From positions 186,001 to 250,000 of the forward strand of contig CAJNOJ010000134.1 in assembly GCA_905250025.1 (NCBI GenBank): 64,000 bases of DNA. The letters are read 5' to 3'. Numbering within the stretch: the stretch's first letter is position 1; every line of letters begins with the position of its first letter. Both the position numbers and the translations under genes were made by a program. Below are positions 45,529-57,063 of this stretch, piece by piece. The stretch comes from Adineta ricciae. Lineage: Eukaryota; Rotifera; Eurotatoria; Adinetida; Adinetidae. Under the pieces are notes generated by a model. The model saw only the letters and a list, made by a program, of their open reading frames with translations. It was not told where the DNA came from and ran no database searches.

Positions 45529-46230
45529 ATGCATATGTCTCCTATTTTATCTGCTGTTCTTATTGTCGTCTGCTGTGTAAATTTCACTTTTGCCAGTGGA
45601 TTTGGTGTTGATTGCAAATGTACCTGTTGTATTTCATCGAAAAAATCGGCATGCAAAGCAAATGAGCTTGGCTCAATTCACTTAGATATTGCATCATGTG
45701 ATGATATGAAATGCCTTTCTGCTTGCAAACAACGTTATCCACTTTGCACAGCAGGCAAGTCAGATATGCAAACAACATGTACGTCATCGTAAGTAAAACA
45801 ACACGCAAGTAATCGAATACTTATTTATGTATTTTACAGTGGTGAACCATCATCATCGTCAAGTACGATGACTTCAACTGCATCTACCGGATCTTCGTCT
45901 GCAACTAGCGCTCAAAGGTATTCTAGAAGAATGATTTAATTGTGTTGTCGACGACACCATTTACTTTCTGTTTGTAGCTCAAGCACAACTACAGGTGCTG
46001 GTTCGACTTCAACACTTAGCACAAGTTCCACCACAAGTGCATCATCTACTTCAACGCCGAGCACTAGCGCTACCACAAGTTCTACGACCACTTCTGGATC
46101 AAGTACAGTTACCTCAACGACTTCTGGCAATAGCACTACATTACCATCGAATGCTAATGCAATCAAATCCATGTTTCAGTTTTCATATTTTATTCTTTTT
46201 ATCACTGTATTTACTTTTTTCCGCATGTAA
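45529..46230 (+). CDS. Secreted Cys-rich protein with Ser/Thr mucin-like tail, possibly GPI-anchored
   Basis: Three exons: 45529-45788, 45840-45917, 45978-46230; about 196 residues. A signal peptide (SPILSAVLIVVCCVNFTFAS) is followed by a compact domain with about ten Cys (CKCTCC, CKANE, CDDMKCLSACK). After it comes a long Ser/Thr-rich, presumably O-glycosylated region. A hydrophobic end (FQFSYFILFITVFTFF) could be a GPI signal or membrane helix. The family is unknown to me. The architecture suggests a cell-surface or mucus protein. Confidence 0.65.
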
Positions 46231-46499
46231 TCGTCTTAACGTAAACATAGGCAATAATAAATAGGTTCTTCTTCACTGACTGAAGTTTTAGTATATATAC
46301 TATCATTTGGTGAACTTTCGTCATCATCCACTTCATCATTGAGCAAACAAAATTTTTTAAAGTAATTTCATCATTAGTCGTAAACAATATCATCTGAATC
46401 GATAGCACACAAAATATCTGTATCCTTATCAATACCGTCATGAGTCAGCCAAATGTAATCTTTAAAGTTTTGATCTTTTCATAGCTATATAAAAGATGA

Positions 46500-47720
46500 T
46501 CAATGAAAGTCTATTCAACAGAATCATGACCATCGGTGGTTATGTTCGCCAAGGCTGGCACATACGTGAATACTAATCTGAAAGGTAAAAAGTACCAATC
46601 ATACACATACATTCCATGGCTAACGTCCTATAATTGAAACAGTGAGACAAATATAAGAAAATTAGCCACGAAGAAATAGAAATCGATGAGATTCATCAAA
46701 TTCAGAAGGTTTCAATGTTGGCACATACACTTACCTGAATCAAAGGAGTGAATTGTCAAATGTAGGCGAAGTTGTCGGTATCTTGGGATGAATAGCATGA
46801 AGATAATCATACAATTACTACTCGATCATATCTCGTTCGATAGAGCTCGGAGAGATCGATCGAGTAATATGCATTTCAATGTTGGCACGCATTTGAGTAT
46901 GAGTGAGAAGAATGAGTAATTCAGAGCGGAAGGTGTGTATTGTAATCTAAGCATGCTGTGTGTCATAGAACAACACGGAAAACAGCAAATGACACACCAT
47001 CCGATCGATCTCACGATGGACTATCCAGCCATGCGTCTTTCAGTTAAGGCACACCTGGCATGGTGAACAGATAAATTATATCCTTTTCATCAGGCACGCA
47101 ACTTGTGTTTTTGACACACTGAGACGCAAAATCTGAAGCAGCAGCGTATATTTGTACTAGAGATCAAAGAACTCGACGAGAGCTATCGATTGATGTAAAG
47201 ATCGCTTTTGGCACACGTTATCTCGTGAATCTGGAAAGGTGCAGATGTACTTGAGCAGCAACGCACACATTGAGTTGTTGAAACTTCATGCTGGAAAAGG
47301 CGACAGGTAGGACTGTGTGACACCTCTTTCGATAGATCTGAACGAGCTCTATCGAATGGTGTATATATCTACGTTGGCACACATTGATAAACGAATTCAT
47401 GAGATCGATATGCTAGTCTATGTACACCTGTTGAGTTTTTCTGATCAGGTGTCTCAACGGACAGTACATATAGGAGTGAGCTTGATGTCATTTGATAGAA
47501 CTCGACGAGATCTATCGAATAGTATGCCTTTCAGCTTAGGCACATGTTCTGCCATGAATATTTTGTACAAGTTCTGAATAATGAAGACAGCTCAAAACCG
47601 TCTTGGAAGGTAAGAATGGACGGGTAATAAACACATAAACCTGGTGATGGTCGTTTCGCATAAGGACTAGTTAGGAAGTATACGATGCGAGGACAGCTAG
47701 AGTAACATTGACACAGGCAC
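46500..47720. repeat. Diverged tandem satellite, monomer about 164 bp
   Basis: A conserved core recurs regularly. GGCAC occurs at 46557, 46720, 46884, 47048, 47210, 47376 and 47539, spacings of 162-166 bp, and perhaps again at 47716. Before many of them stands a form of 'GATAGA.CTCGACGAGATCTATCGAAT...TTTCA..TT'. Monomers are strongly diverged between cores. A related single core lies near 48357-48410. No open frame follows the array. Confidence 0.7.
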
Positions 47721-48807
47721 CAAATTGAACAGATGCGTTCTCATAGAAGTATCGAGTTAGAATCTAAGCACTACTGCGTTTCACGCGCACGTGCTATAGA
47801 AAATTTTCTGCATATCAATAACAATTACGAATGGAATATGACGATAAATCTCGTTTCCAGTGATGGAAATATGTGAGATTTCATCGACTTTCGAAATTTC
47901 TGCTGATTGTGCATGTATGTGTATATGGTAAATTGTGTCCATAGTGTTCCAACATCTGTGTACAAGTACTAAGAAATATTAAGTCTAGATTATTGACTCA
48001 GATACATCGAGTTATACCTCATTAGTTAGAGCTTTTCATTCTGAATCGAATGGAATCGCTTTGGTGAATGGCACAGGTCGTCGAGCGAATCTATTCATGA
48101 AAAACACGAGAAAAGGTGATTTTGGGCGGTTTTCAGTCGATTTCATGGAAACTATGAGTTAAATGGTGCGAATGAACACACTATTGGATGGAGCAAGTCG
48201 AGATGCATCGAAATACGTGACTTTTTGCAGGTTTTAGACTGAGAAAGCGAATAGTTTTGAGAAATACAGTTTTTGTGAAATTGTCCCCATGGGAAAAAAT
48301 GACTTTGCGATGACTACAGGTTTTACTATTGTACTTGTTGAGAAGAGATACGTTGGAATCGATAGAGCTCGTTGAGTTCTATCTGGCACACGACAAAGAA
48401 CAGTTGGCACGCCAGGTAGAACGAATCGTATTTTTGAAAGATCGAATCTCCGACCAACTTCTCTTACATTTATTATCTATTCTTCCATTACTGTCCATAA
48501 TGACATAAATAAAACTAATTAAGTTGAGGAAAAAAGAATTCAACTTTATTCCACTCTCAAAAAAAGAAAAAATGATGATCATTTTAAATACAATGAGATA
48601 ATAATGAACGTATTTTATTGGTCAACAGGTGTAATGGATTGTATTCATTGTTCTATTCATATCGTTATCGGTCACATAGAAACAAATTCGTTTCATTTAT
48701 TGATTTGAAAGATGAAATTTATAAAACATCATCATGTTAAAATAATCTTCTGTTATTATTAATGTAACTTAAACAACACATTTTTCAATATTTAATGATT
48801 AAAAAAT
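47721..48807. other. Non-coding region after the satellite
   Basis: About 1.1 kb, no gene recognised. One more satellite-like core (GATAGAGCTCGTTGAGTTCT then GGCAC) occurs near 48360-48410. Confidence 0.4.
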
Positions 48808-49047
48808 ATGAAATTAGAAGATATATCAAATGAACTTTTCTTATGTATTTGGGATCAATTATCATTGGTGGACGTTATTTATAGTTTTTCTAATCTTAAT
48901 ACAAGAATTAATTATATGTTATTAGAATTTTGTGGTCTTTATAAAAAATTAGATTTACGTTATTGTTCATTATCAATCTTTCGTTATTTTTCTCATCGAA
49001 TAATAATGAAAGATGAATGGCGTTTAAATTTAACCGTTTTAAAAATN
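48808..49047 (+). pseudogene. F-box protein fragment, cut at an N
   Basis: The frame begins with an F-box-like segment, LEDISNELFLCIWDQLSLVD, then IYSFSNLNTRINYMLL, typical of leucine-rich F-box proteins that are expanded in bdelloids. It continues to the N at 49047 and then stops after a few codons. The sequence beyond the N shows no continuation, so the gene is truncated by a scaffold join or by real rearrangement. Confidence 0.6.
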
Positions 49048-49062
49048 TCCTATTCATTCTAG

Positions 49063-49475
49063 TGTGTGACATAGTGCCATGATTCAGTTCAGCACTAGTA
49101 GCAATCGCAGTGCGTTTTTTCTCTTTCGAAGTCTCTGAATGTGTTCAGCATTCGGAAAAGTCTTTCAGAAAAGGGTCAGCGAATCCAAAGGATGAGCGTT
49201 ACTTGTTTCGTATAGTATGATTAAAAAGGATTAATTTTGCATGTATTGCACAGGAATATTTCGAAAAGAAAAGGAAGAGAAAAGAACAAACATATGTCAG
49301 TACTTGATAAATAGAAGAAAGAATAGATTATAATAAATAAACAGCATAGAGGAAATCAACAGATACTCAAACAAAGACAAATTACTCCTCTGATAATTTT
49401 CACTAGAGAGAGAACTAAAGCGATATACAAAAAATAAAATTAACAAAAGAATGAAAATTATATATCTATATTAGT
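49063..49475. other. Non-coding region after the F-box fragment
   Basis: About 410 bp without recognised genes; begins beyond the N at 49047 and may belong to a different contig from the F-box fragment. Confidence 0.35.
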
Positions 49476-49539
49476 ATCAGTGTGCAGCTAGCACCACGGA
49501 GTATTCGTGCTAACTCCGTGGTGCTAGCTTCTCACTGAT
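49476..49539. repeat. Short palindromic element related to the MITE at 53595
   Basis: A near-perfect inverted repeat: ATCAGTG followed by AGCTAGCACCACGGAG on the left, and the reverse complement on the right, with an 11-bp loop. The outer ends match the termini of the element at 53595-53821, so it may be a minimal member of the same family. Confidence 0.65.
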
Positions 49540-49692
49540 TATATTAGTTGTACTCTTATTCTTTTCTCGTTCTTGTATATCGATATTCTTCCGTTTAATT
49601 GCTATTCAATATCACTCCTTCTTTTTATTTAGTTATATTTTCAAAGAATTTACTGTATATAAAGCTGATATTTTTCGGTTCTTTTAGTTTTC

Positions 49693-50022
49693 ATGAGTTC
49701 TGATAAATCAACAACTAGCTCATCTTCCAGCAGTTTTACCTCCGATGAAAGTAGTACGGCATGTAGCGGTCCATCAACAACTGAAACAAGGAACTTACCG
49801 GCGAACACCAGTACGAATCAATCTTCGAACCAAGGTGCATCTGGTGGTGATTCAACAACAACAAACCAAGGTACAAATGGTGGCAATTCAACAACCATAA
49901 CAAACAGTTCAGCTGCAAATCCTCCAGTTCCACGCGATCCTACTGCGACAGTGTCCATGGTTAACTATGTCGCTCCTTACAGTATGTCAAGTGTACCTTT
50001 AAATCAACCGTATCATCGATAA
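49693..50022 (+). CDS. Ser/Thr/Asn/Gln-rich low-complexity protein, hypothetical
   Basis: Frame of 109 residues rich in Ser, Thr and Asn. It has a partly repeated unit (NQGASGGDSTTTNQGTNGGN), then a more ordered Pro/Tyr end. No signal peptide. It may be a last exon, since a TTTTAG acceptor lies just upstream of the Met (49686). Not assigned to a family. Confidence 0.4.
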   Translation: MSSDKSTTSSSSSSFTSDESSTACSGPSTTETRNLPANTSTNQSSNQGASGGDSTTTNQGTNGGNSTTITNSSAANPPVPRDPTATVSMVNYVAPYSMSSVPLNQPYHR

Positions 50023-52026
50023 AAGGTAAAACAAATTTTTTTCGAATAATAGATATTTATCTATAAAAATTTCTTTTTTTTCTACTTTTTCCGATGTTCA
50101 TGTTTTGCAACATTATTACTAGATATATAGCCATGTAAAAACAAAAATGCGAAATATTATCTGATTATTACTTTAGCAAAACAGGCGTTTTACAGGTGAA
50201 CTTCTTATAAGTGATCCTTTTTGTAGTAGATTTTTCTTTTTTCTATATAATCATTTAAAGTAGATACTTTTTTTTATAATTTTAAGTTGTTTCTTCTTGC
50301 TAGTTTTTTTTTCATTTAATTGTAAGAAATTCAAATAATAAAAGAAGTAAATTAAATTCAATAATATAAAGTTAAGTTTTATTTATAATAAATATTAACA
50401 CATTCATTACGATTCATTGTTTTGGGGAAAATCTTCGAAATATATATTCTTGTTAACAGTTAACTTCTAAAAAATGCGCTTATTGCCTTTTTATTATCTT
50501 CCACTGATTATTCATTGTTCTCTTCTTTGTATCGTCACATAGTGAGTCTGTTATAGGCGACATCTCTCTCATATACATATACGGTTTTTCTCTCTCTTCT
50601 CTCTTCCTAGATCTTTTGTATTAGTGATATCTTCCTTTGTTCCTGTGATATCTATCCACTTTTTCTTTGTACGTTTGGCATACAAATATGTACGCGTGAT
50701 AGCATGAACAGAGAGCAACGAGAGGAGTGTTTTTCTACGCGTGTAACTTTTCATTTTTCAATAAACTAAGAAGTTCCGAAGCTACACTCTTGTCTATAAT
50801 AGAGTCATTTTTTGCGATCATATAAAAAATCTCTCAAGTTACTTTTGCGTTCTTTCGCATTTTACGGGTAGCACGTACAAGATAAAAGAAAGGACGGCGG
50901 ACGTTAAGATGTGAATTCGGCCCCCTAGAAAACTTTCATCTTTCCTTCAAAAACTTATCATAAACCATGTTTTGAGTTGTTTTATACTGAAATCATGCAA
51001 ATCTTGTATGTTCTTACGGACTTGTCATTATGTAAACCTCATGCCGAAACGTGAGTATCTGACCATATAATACCATACACATAACTAAGTAACCATTACT
51101 TTTTTCCATTATAAACTACTATGAATTTTATATTAGATGATAGATCTCAATTAGTTCTATCATCTGATGCTAAATTATCAAAGAAAAAACCTTGGCTAAG
51201 GTTTCTGTAAGAGTAAAAATAGTGTTTGACATGAGAAAAAGTGAATTTTTCTATCGAGTTTCATCATATGATGGCATAGAAATGATTTTCAACCATAATG
51301 AATTTTATGTCAGACAACATATCTCGGTTGGCTGTATCAGTTTAACTAAACCCCATGAATAAACGCTAGATACTCTTTATTGTATGTCTGGAAGGAAAAG
51401 TATTTTTCTTCGATAGTATGTTGTAAAGATGATGAGAATACATACCTCGTAGCGCGTCATTATAATTAACATAGTAGAAATAAGGAGTTCTCGACGCAGC
51501 ATGGATTGAAAAGAGCTCCGTTCCTGTGTGCAAAGATATGAATGAAATTTTTATGTGATATATGTGATATCTCGCATGTATATATAGTGGAAAACTAGCG
51601 GGTAGGCATGCACCGAACCCGAACGTTCGAGTTCGATGTTTCGGGTTTAGATCTTCATACTAAAATGTCGACTCATTGACTGTTCATTAGACAATATTGG
51701 AATGTTTTTGTATGAAGTTCCGATGTAAGTCATTATAATCATTCAGAAATTGCAAAGCAATAAGATATGTCCAGTGAGATTCAAACTGAATCTTACAGTT
51801 AAAGTGCCACGATCGCGAAAAACGATAGAGATATTTTATTAAATTATTTTTGAACTTCTCTACGTGAAAAATCTTTTATGAAAGAGAAATCCTTTTTCGT
51901 TTGTATTTATTTTCTGATACACGAGAAAATTCTTTTTTATTACATAATACATGAGTAACCCAACAATAGTGGTCAAAAATACAAAAAAGACAAGTTTTCC
52001 TACACATGAACTGATTGTCAACGTTT
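50023..52026. other. Gene-poor AT-rich region
   Basis: About 2 kb with no convincing exon. A GC-richer palindromic motif, GAACCCGAACGTTCGAGTTC at about 51617-51636, preceded by GGTAGGCATGCACC, may be the end of the hAT element that follows; no matching second end was found. Several duplicated AT-rich words surround 50050-50450. Confidence 0.4.
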
Positions 52027-53597
52027 TTATTTACCTTCACTAGATAGTTTATCTTTGAGAAATACAGAATAACTAAGATTATCCGAAGAAAGACGAGCAC
52101 GTTGCTTACGTCCGTAGTACGCAGAAATACTAAATGCTGATTCAGATTTAATACTAGTGCTAGGAGAAGCTAAATACTTTTGAGCTAATGTTGCTAAATT
52201 TGGTAATGCAAAACAGTGCTGTTTCCAAAACAAAAGCGGATCATATTGATCGACTGGCGTTGATACAAATTGAGCAGCTAATTTTTTATACGTTTTAAAT
52301 TCTTCATTCAATACTTTTGTTATAGTTGTAGATGAGTGAGGGTGATCGTTAACGTCTTCGCCATCCAATGAATCAACAAAATAATCGATCAAAGATTTTT
52401 TGGACTTTTTTTCTTTCGTGAATGAATTACTATTGGTATTCAAGCACTGTTCGAATTTAGTGTTGTTGTTGCTGATGATTGATGACGAAGTTTCTGTTTG
52501 ATTTCATGTTCAGCCAAATTGATTTCATTATTTGACATAACAGACATACCATAAGAATCGAGGTATGCGTAAAACTGGAGTTAGGAAAACAAAATTGCGC
52601 TCATGAACAATGATTCATTATTATTAATAACAACTTACTTGGATGACTTTTGATTGTAAAGAATCTTGCAAATCGTAATAGGCCATCTTCTTCAATAAAC
52701 ATCTTTTCATGTTAACTAATAGTGGGTCATCTGTTGGACCACAAACAGATAGAAATTCTTTTTTAAGCCGACAATATATATATATAGAAAGCAATTCCAA
52801 TTGTCGAGTATTCTGTACCACTAAGAACTTTCGCTCCCCTGTAGAAAGGCTTGAGCACTTTTATGAGCATTTCGACCGTATGCCAACAATCACTACTAAA
52901 TTCGTAAGAACTAAGTCTATGCAACTGTTGCTTTGTTATATTCAAATTTGTTTTGTTTTGAAATAATTCATTAATCAAACTTCGATGCATATTCAATGTT
53001 TCAAGAATCTTGTAAGTCGAATTCCAACGAGTGCGTACATCAATAACTAACGATCGTCTGGTCTGCTTATTTATATTATTTTGATTGTGTTGTTCTTTTA
53101 TTTTATTTAAGAAAGATGATAAAATTGAACAGTCTTGTATCATATTGATTAAATGTCGGCTTTCTATGGTAACAAAACAAACACGAATGACGCCAATAGA
53201 TACTCAAAAAAGGAACAAAATCCCTGTGGAATAACAGAGAATAAACACTAACTTTCTATGACTAATTGAATGCGATGATCTGGTTTCCCTGCTGATAAAC
53301 CTTCATCTTCGTTTGAATCAGTATTGATTCCTATTTGAAAATTATCTTCATATATTATCAAAGAATTATCATCTTCTGATTCGCTAGTTGATTTGCGATC
53401 ATCATCATCATCATCATCATCTTCTTCTTCTTCTTCATCTTCTTTATCGCCTTGCGTATAACATGAATCAATGTCATTATTTTGTTGACTGTCCTAAATA
53501 ACCAGAAAAGAATAAATAACGAATGTGAAAAGAGAAACGAAACACTGACAATTTCTTGACTTTCATCTTGTGAATCAGTATTACCAGTAACATTCAT
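52027..53597 (-). mobile_element. Decayed hAT-superfamily transposase
   Basis: Exons or fragments in order: an acidic Asp/Glu-rich region (about 53270-53500), then TRRSLVIDVRTRWNSTYKIL, the conserved 'R-W-NST' hAT segment. A middle part with CGPTDDPLLVNMKRCLLKKM follows, and a C-terminal dimerisation region FWKQHCFALPNLATLAQKYL with SESAFS. The frame is lost at least twice: once in a (TA)n tract near 52775-52790 and once near 52450-52470. No clear BED finger and no clear terminal repeats are seen. It is probably inactive, or a domesticated gene damaged by sequencing errors in the TA tract. Confidence 0.75.
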
Positions 53598-53821
53598 CAG
53601 TGTGAAGCTAGCACGAAGCAGCTAGCACGAAGAAACTGTGTGTAAGCTAAAAACTTTTTTCCAAAGTTTGTTCGGTTCATAAAACCTAGTCCATTCGATT
53701 CAGAATTTAATTCTGCATCGAATAGTGGTATTTTTATTCACCGGACAAACTTCGGAAAAACGTTTTTAGCTTACACACAGTTTCTTCGTGCTCGCTCCTT
53801 CGTGCTAGCTTCACACTGATG
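53595..53821. mobile_element. 227-bp MITE with long terminal inverted repeats
   Basis: About 85 bp at each end are inverted copies with few mismatches: CATCAGTGTGAAGCTAGCAC at 53595 and its reverse complement ending at 53821. The inverted parts continue through AAACTGTGTGTAAGC and a CCGAAGTTTGTCCGG-like inner end. The centre is AT-rich and has no coding capacity. A target-site duplication could not be identified. The element touches both neighbouring genes: its right end supplies the last codons and stop of the gene 53811-56491. Confidence 0.8.
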
Positions 53822-56491
53822 TTGAACGTTTCAGTCGAAGACTCTCACCATGTCGTTGATGACGTTCTTTCCACCAATCAATACAGTGGAACAAAAGTTT
53901 ACCGGATAACAGTACGAGTATTCGTAGGATTGCGTTCAAACCACCACATATGGCGATAAGAAGAAGGAATGATGCTAGCACATTACGGCGTTGTACATTG
54001 GTATATGAACAAGATTTAGGTGCACATTCATAGTAAAATTGGTCGAAATATGAATTGTTACTGATTGCTGCTTCGGAGAACAGTTCAAGCAATAAATCTT
54101 CCGTTTTGACATCACCGAAGCGACTGGGAATTGATGCATTGAGAGGTTTGATGTTTGGCGAACTTGGCGATTGAATGGCGAGCGAATAGGTTTCTTGAAT
54201 ATCTTTCAGATAGGTACTATCATACCACCAACCTATCTTCGACTTAAGAAATCCAGTCAGAGGAACACAGCCTACTGTGATCACTCGGAATAAGTAAGTC
54301 AGTGGAAAGGTACCGAAATAGGATGCATTTGTGAATAACAGAGGTAGAAGTAAACAGTTCCTTAAAACATCGGTACATGAACAGACGGCGCCGCCTGAAC
54401 CTCCTGTAGCTGAGAAAGTTGAATATTGAGGATGTGCAGCAAATCGAATCCTTAGTTGATCATAAATGTCGAGATTCATCTCGAAGATAATATTTGCTCC
54501 GTTAAAAAATTGACCAGCAATAAATGCAATATCGATCCAATCAATTGTTCGTACAAAATTGTCACGAGTTGCTTCGATAAATGAATCCAGTATTGATTGA
54601 GTCTTTTGATGAAAATCTGATCGAGAAAGAACACGATCATTGATGAATTGAGTAGTAGTAAAAACATGTTGTGCATCAGCAATGTTAGTTTGAACCATTG
54701 AACAAAAAATAGATAAAAATTGAAAATAACTAAAGCCCATTACTCGAAAATCAAAAACACCTTCACGTTTATATGATATGAATTTAGCAGTGGTTGGATC
54801 AAATAATCTCACATACGATATCCATTCCGATGAGACTAAATCACTGAAACAGACTTGATGTAGAACGAATGTTGCATTCATGAAAGATTTATATGGAACA
54901 GATATTTGTGAGCAGGGACATTGTAATGCTGTTGAATAATCACTATATAACTGCTCATAAGTAGACAGAGATGGATTTGATATTATTATTAACTGATTTT
55001 GTTTAGTAAGAAATATATAAAACCCAGCACCAAGTGAAGAGATAATAAGCAGAAAAATAAAGATTTTGGTTAACAGTCGTTCGCGAAAGAGTTCTGTTGC
55101 AGTATGTGGTCTCGTGCTTTCGAATACATTCAGTGAAGTGACTAATGCTCTAATGTGTCTTGGTATGTGTTGAATATAATTGTATAGAACGTGAACTAAG
55201 CTCTAAATCATTTATATGTTGTGAATGAATTGAAATATAACTTACCTGGACGTTGTGGTGTTGCTTCACTTTTTGCAATGTTGAGATTCGGTGCGACGCG
55301 ATTCCTTCGATATAATATAATCATTACAATCAAAAGAGCAAATGATCTCAATCCGAACGACAGTCCACCAACAATACCAATGATCGTTTTAACGATAAAA
55401 GCAGCATGAAAACGACGTGTATATGAATATGAACAATATTGAGGGTTACATTGAGAATAGTATACGCTAAATTTCACATCACTTTGTATCTCTTCAATCA
55501 TCAGTTTATTGAAGATGTCTTCTATCGTTGATCTTGGAGAAAAACGTTTTAGTGAACTGTTTGATAGTGGTTGAATATATATAGGTAATGATTGATGTAA
55601 AAGAGAAATACATGTTTGATTATAATAACATTCGAGTGTTGATGCGAGTGTCGCTTCGATTATCAAGCAGTCCATGATCATTCCTGGTATAATTATCAAA
55701 TGACCTTGACTATCATTGAAGATAGCTGGACGTGGACAACCTTCGATATTTGTGCAGGAACAATTCCCAAACGTTCGAGGAGCCATTCGAATATCAGAGC
55801 GCGAGAAAAATTTTAGGTAATAGTTCGTTTGTAGACCGGACACAATCTGATTTCCACTTGCCATACGACGAATAGCGAATAAAGTTCGAATTATTGTTGA
55901 TTGAGACAAATCGATTTGATTTTGAAATTCTGCTTGTACTTGAGCTCGAAGCGTTTCTTCGGCAATGGCTGTCGGACTGAGAATATTTGATGTTTGAAAA
56001 TTTGCAACGGCACTTTCCCAACTTGCTCGACTTGCATTACATAGTCCTCCGACAGTTTGCCAAAAGAAACTTAGTGTAACACGAAAATCATCGATCGATT
56101 GCACTGAGATATCTTCATTCATGAATGTCATATCAAACCATGTTTGTTCAATAAATCGACTTGAACAAACAGGATGAAATCGAACTTGAGTTGTCACAAA
56201 AGCTTGGTAACTAATCGAGTATTTTGAACAGGGACATTGTATTGTACTTGGATATTGTTTTGCTAATTGTATAAATCGCGTGTATGATGGTTGAGATTCA
56301 GTTGTTTCAATTGTTCGCATTATAAAGGCAGTTATTATTGTAATTATGATTAGAGAAGTGATGAACAAGCAGATATAGACACGAGTTGCAATTAGTTCTT
56401 TCCGAAGAGTTTGCTCTGTGCTATCAGATTTCTTGAAAAGATTTACTCGAAGAAACTTTTGCCAAAGTTGATTTGCAACGTTCAAGATCAT
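53811..56491 (-). CDS. Internally duplicated multi-pass membrane protein of unknown family
   Basis: Two large exons, 55246-56491 and 53811-55195, joined by a 50-bp GT-AG intron that keeps the frame, about 877 residues. Each half repeats one plan: a membrane helix; a Cys-rich ectodomain starting with Q-C-P-C (TIQCPCSKYSISYQAF in the first, ALQCPCSQISVPYKSF in the second); a second C-x-C motif (FGNCSCTNIEG; VCSCTDVLRN); a YYSQCNPQYCSYSY or YYECAPKSCSYTN segment; then another helix. The family is not known to me; comparable proteins appear to be numerous in bdelloids. It may be a surface receptor. The C-terminal three residues come from a MITE. Confidence 0.7.
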
Positions 56492-57063
56492 CTTAAAGTA
56501 GATTGGGCGATTAGTTTATGTATAAGAGTGTAATCAGGAAAATGATGAATGAAACTAACAGTTAGAGAATGAACTGCAATGATGATTAGAGAAGAAAATA
56601 AAAGTGTTGAATTCATTAGGAATAATAATGGACTTTTGTCTTTCATTAAATATTTTCTGTAGAATTTAATAATAAACAGAATTTTGATAACACATGTTGT
56701 TGTTTTTTTATTCAGGCAAATATGTCGTCATGGAACATATCATTCATCTTTTTTTAACTGACATGATCTGAACACGGTAATGAGATTTTGACATTCAGTC
56801 CGGCGAGAATCAGGTACATTGTGAATCTCTATGAAGATATAACTCTGTGTTCTACGCAAACATCCTTATTTGTCGTTCTGAGAATCATCATAGCACATAC
56901 ATACTTATTATAAATTTTTATTTCAAATATGTTTTCAAACAAACAAGGAAAAAGACACATTTCCTAATTTCTAATAACACCTTTTTGTATTTCTTTTTCC
57001 AAATGTTCCTTAGTAAAACAATCTTTTACCAACTCGACTTGTTTTAATAATTGTTTCAAACGA
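56492..57063. other. Intergenic region upstream of the duplicated membrane protein
   Basis: About 570 bp, AT-rich. An upstream first exon of the membrane protein is possible because TTTAAG, a usable acceptor, precedes its Met. No exon could be recognised. Confidence 0.35.

Noticed and set aside
45936..46172. Minus-strand Val/Leu-rich frame
   Set aside because: Antisense of the Ser/Thr repeat region of the mucin-like gene.
54476..54682. Minus-strand alternative frame
   Set aside because: Shadow within the duplicated membrane protein.
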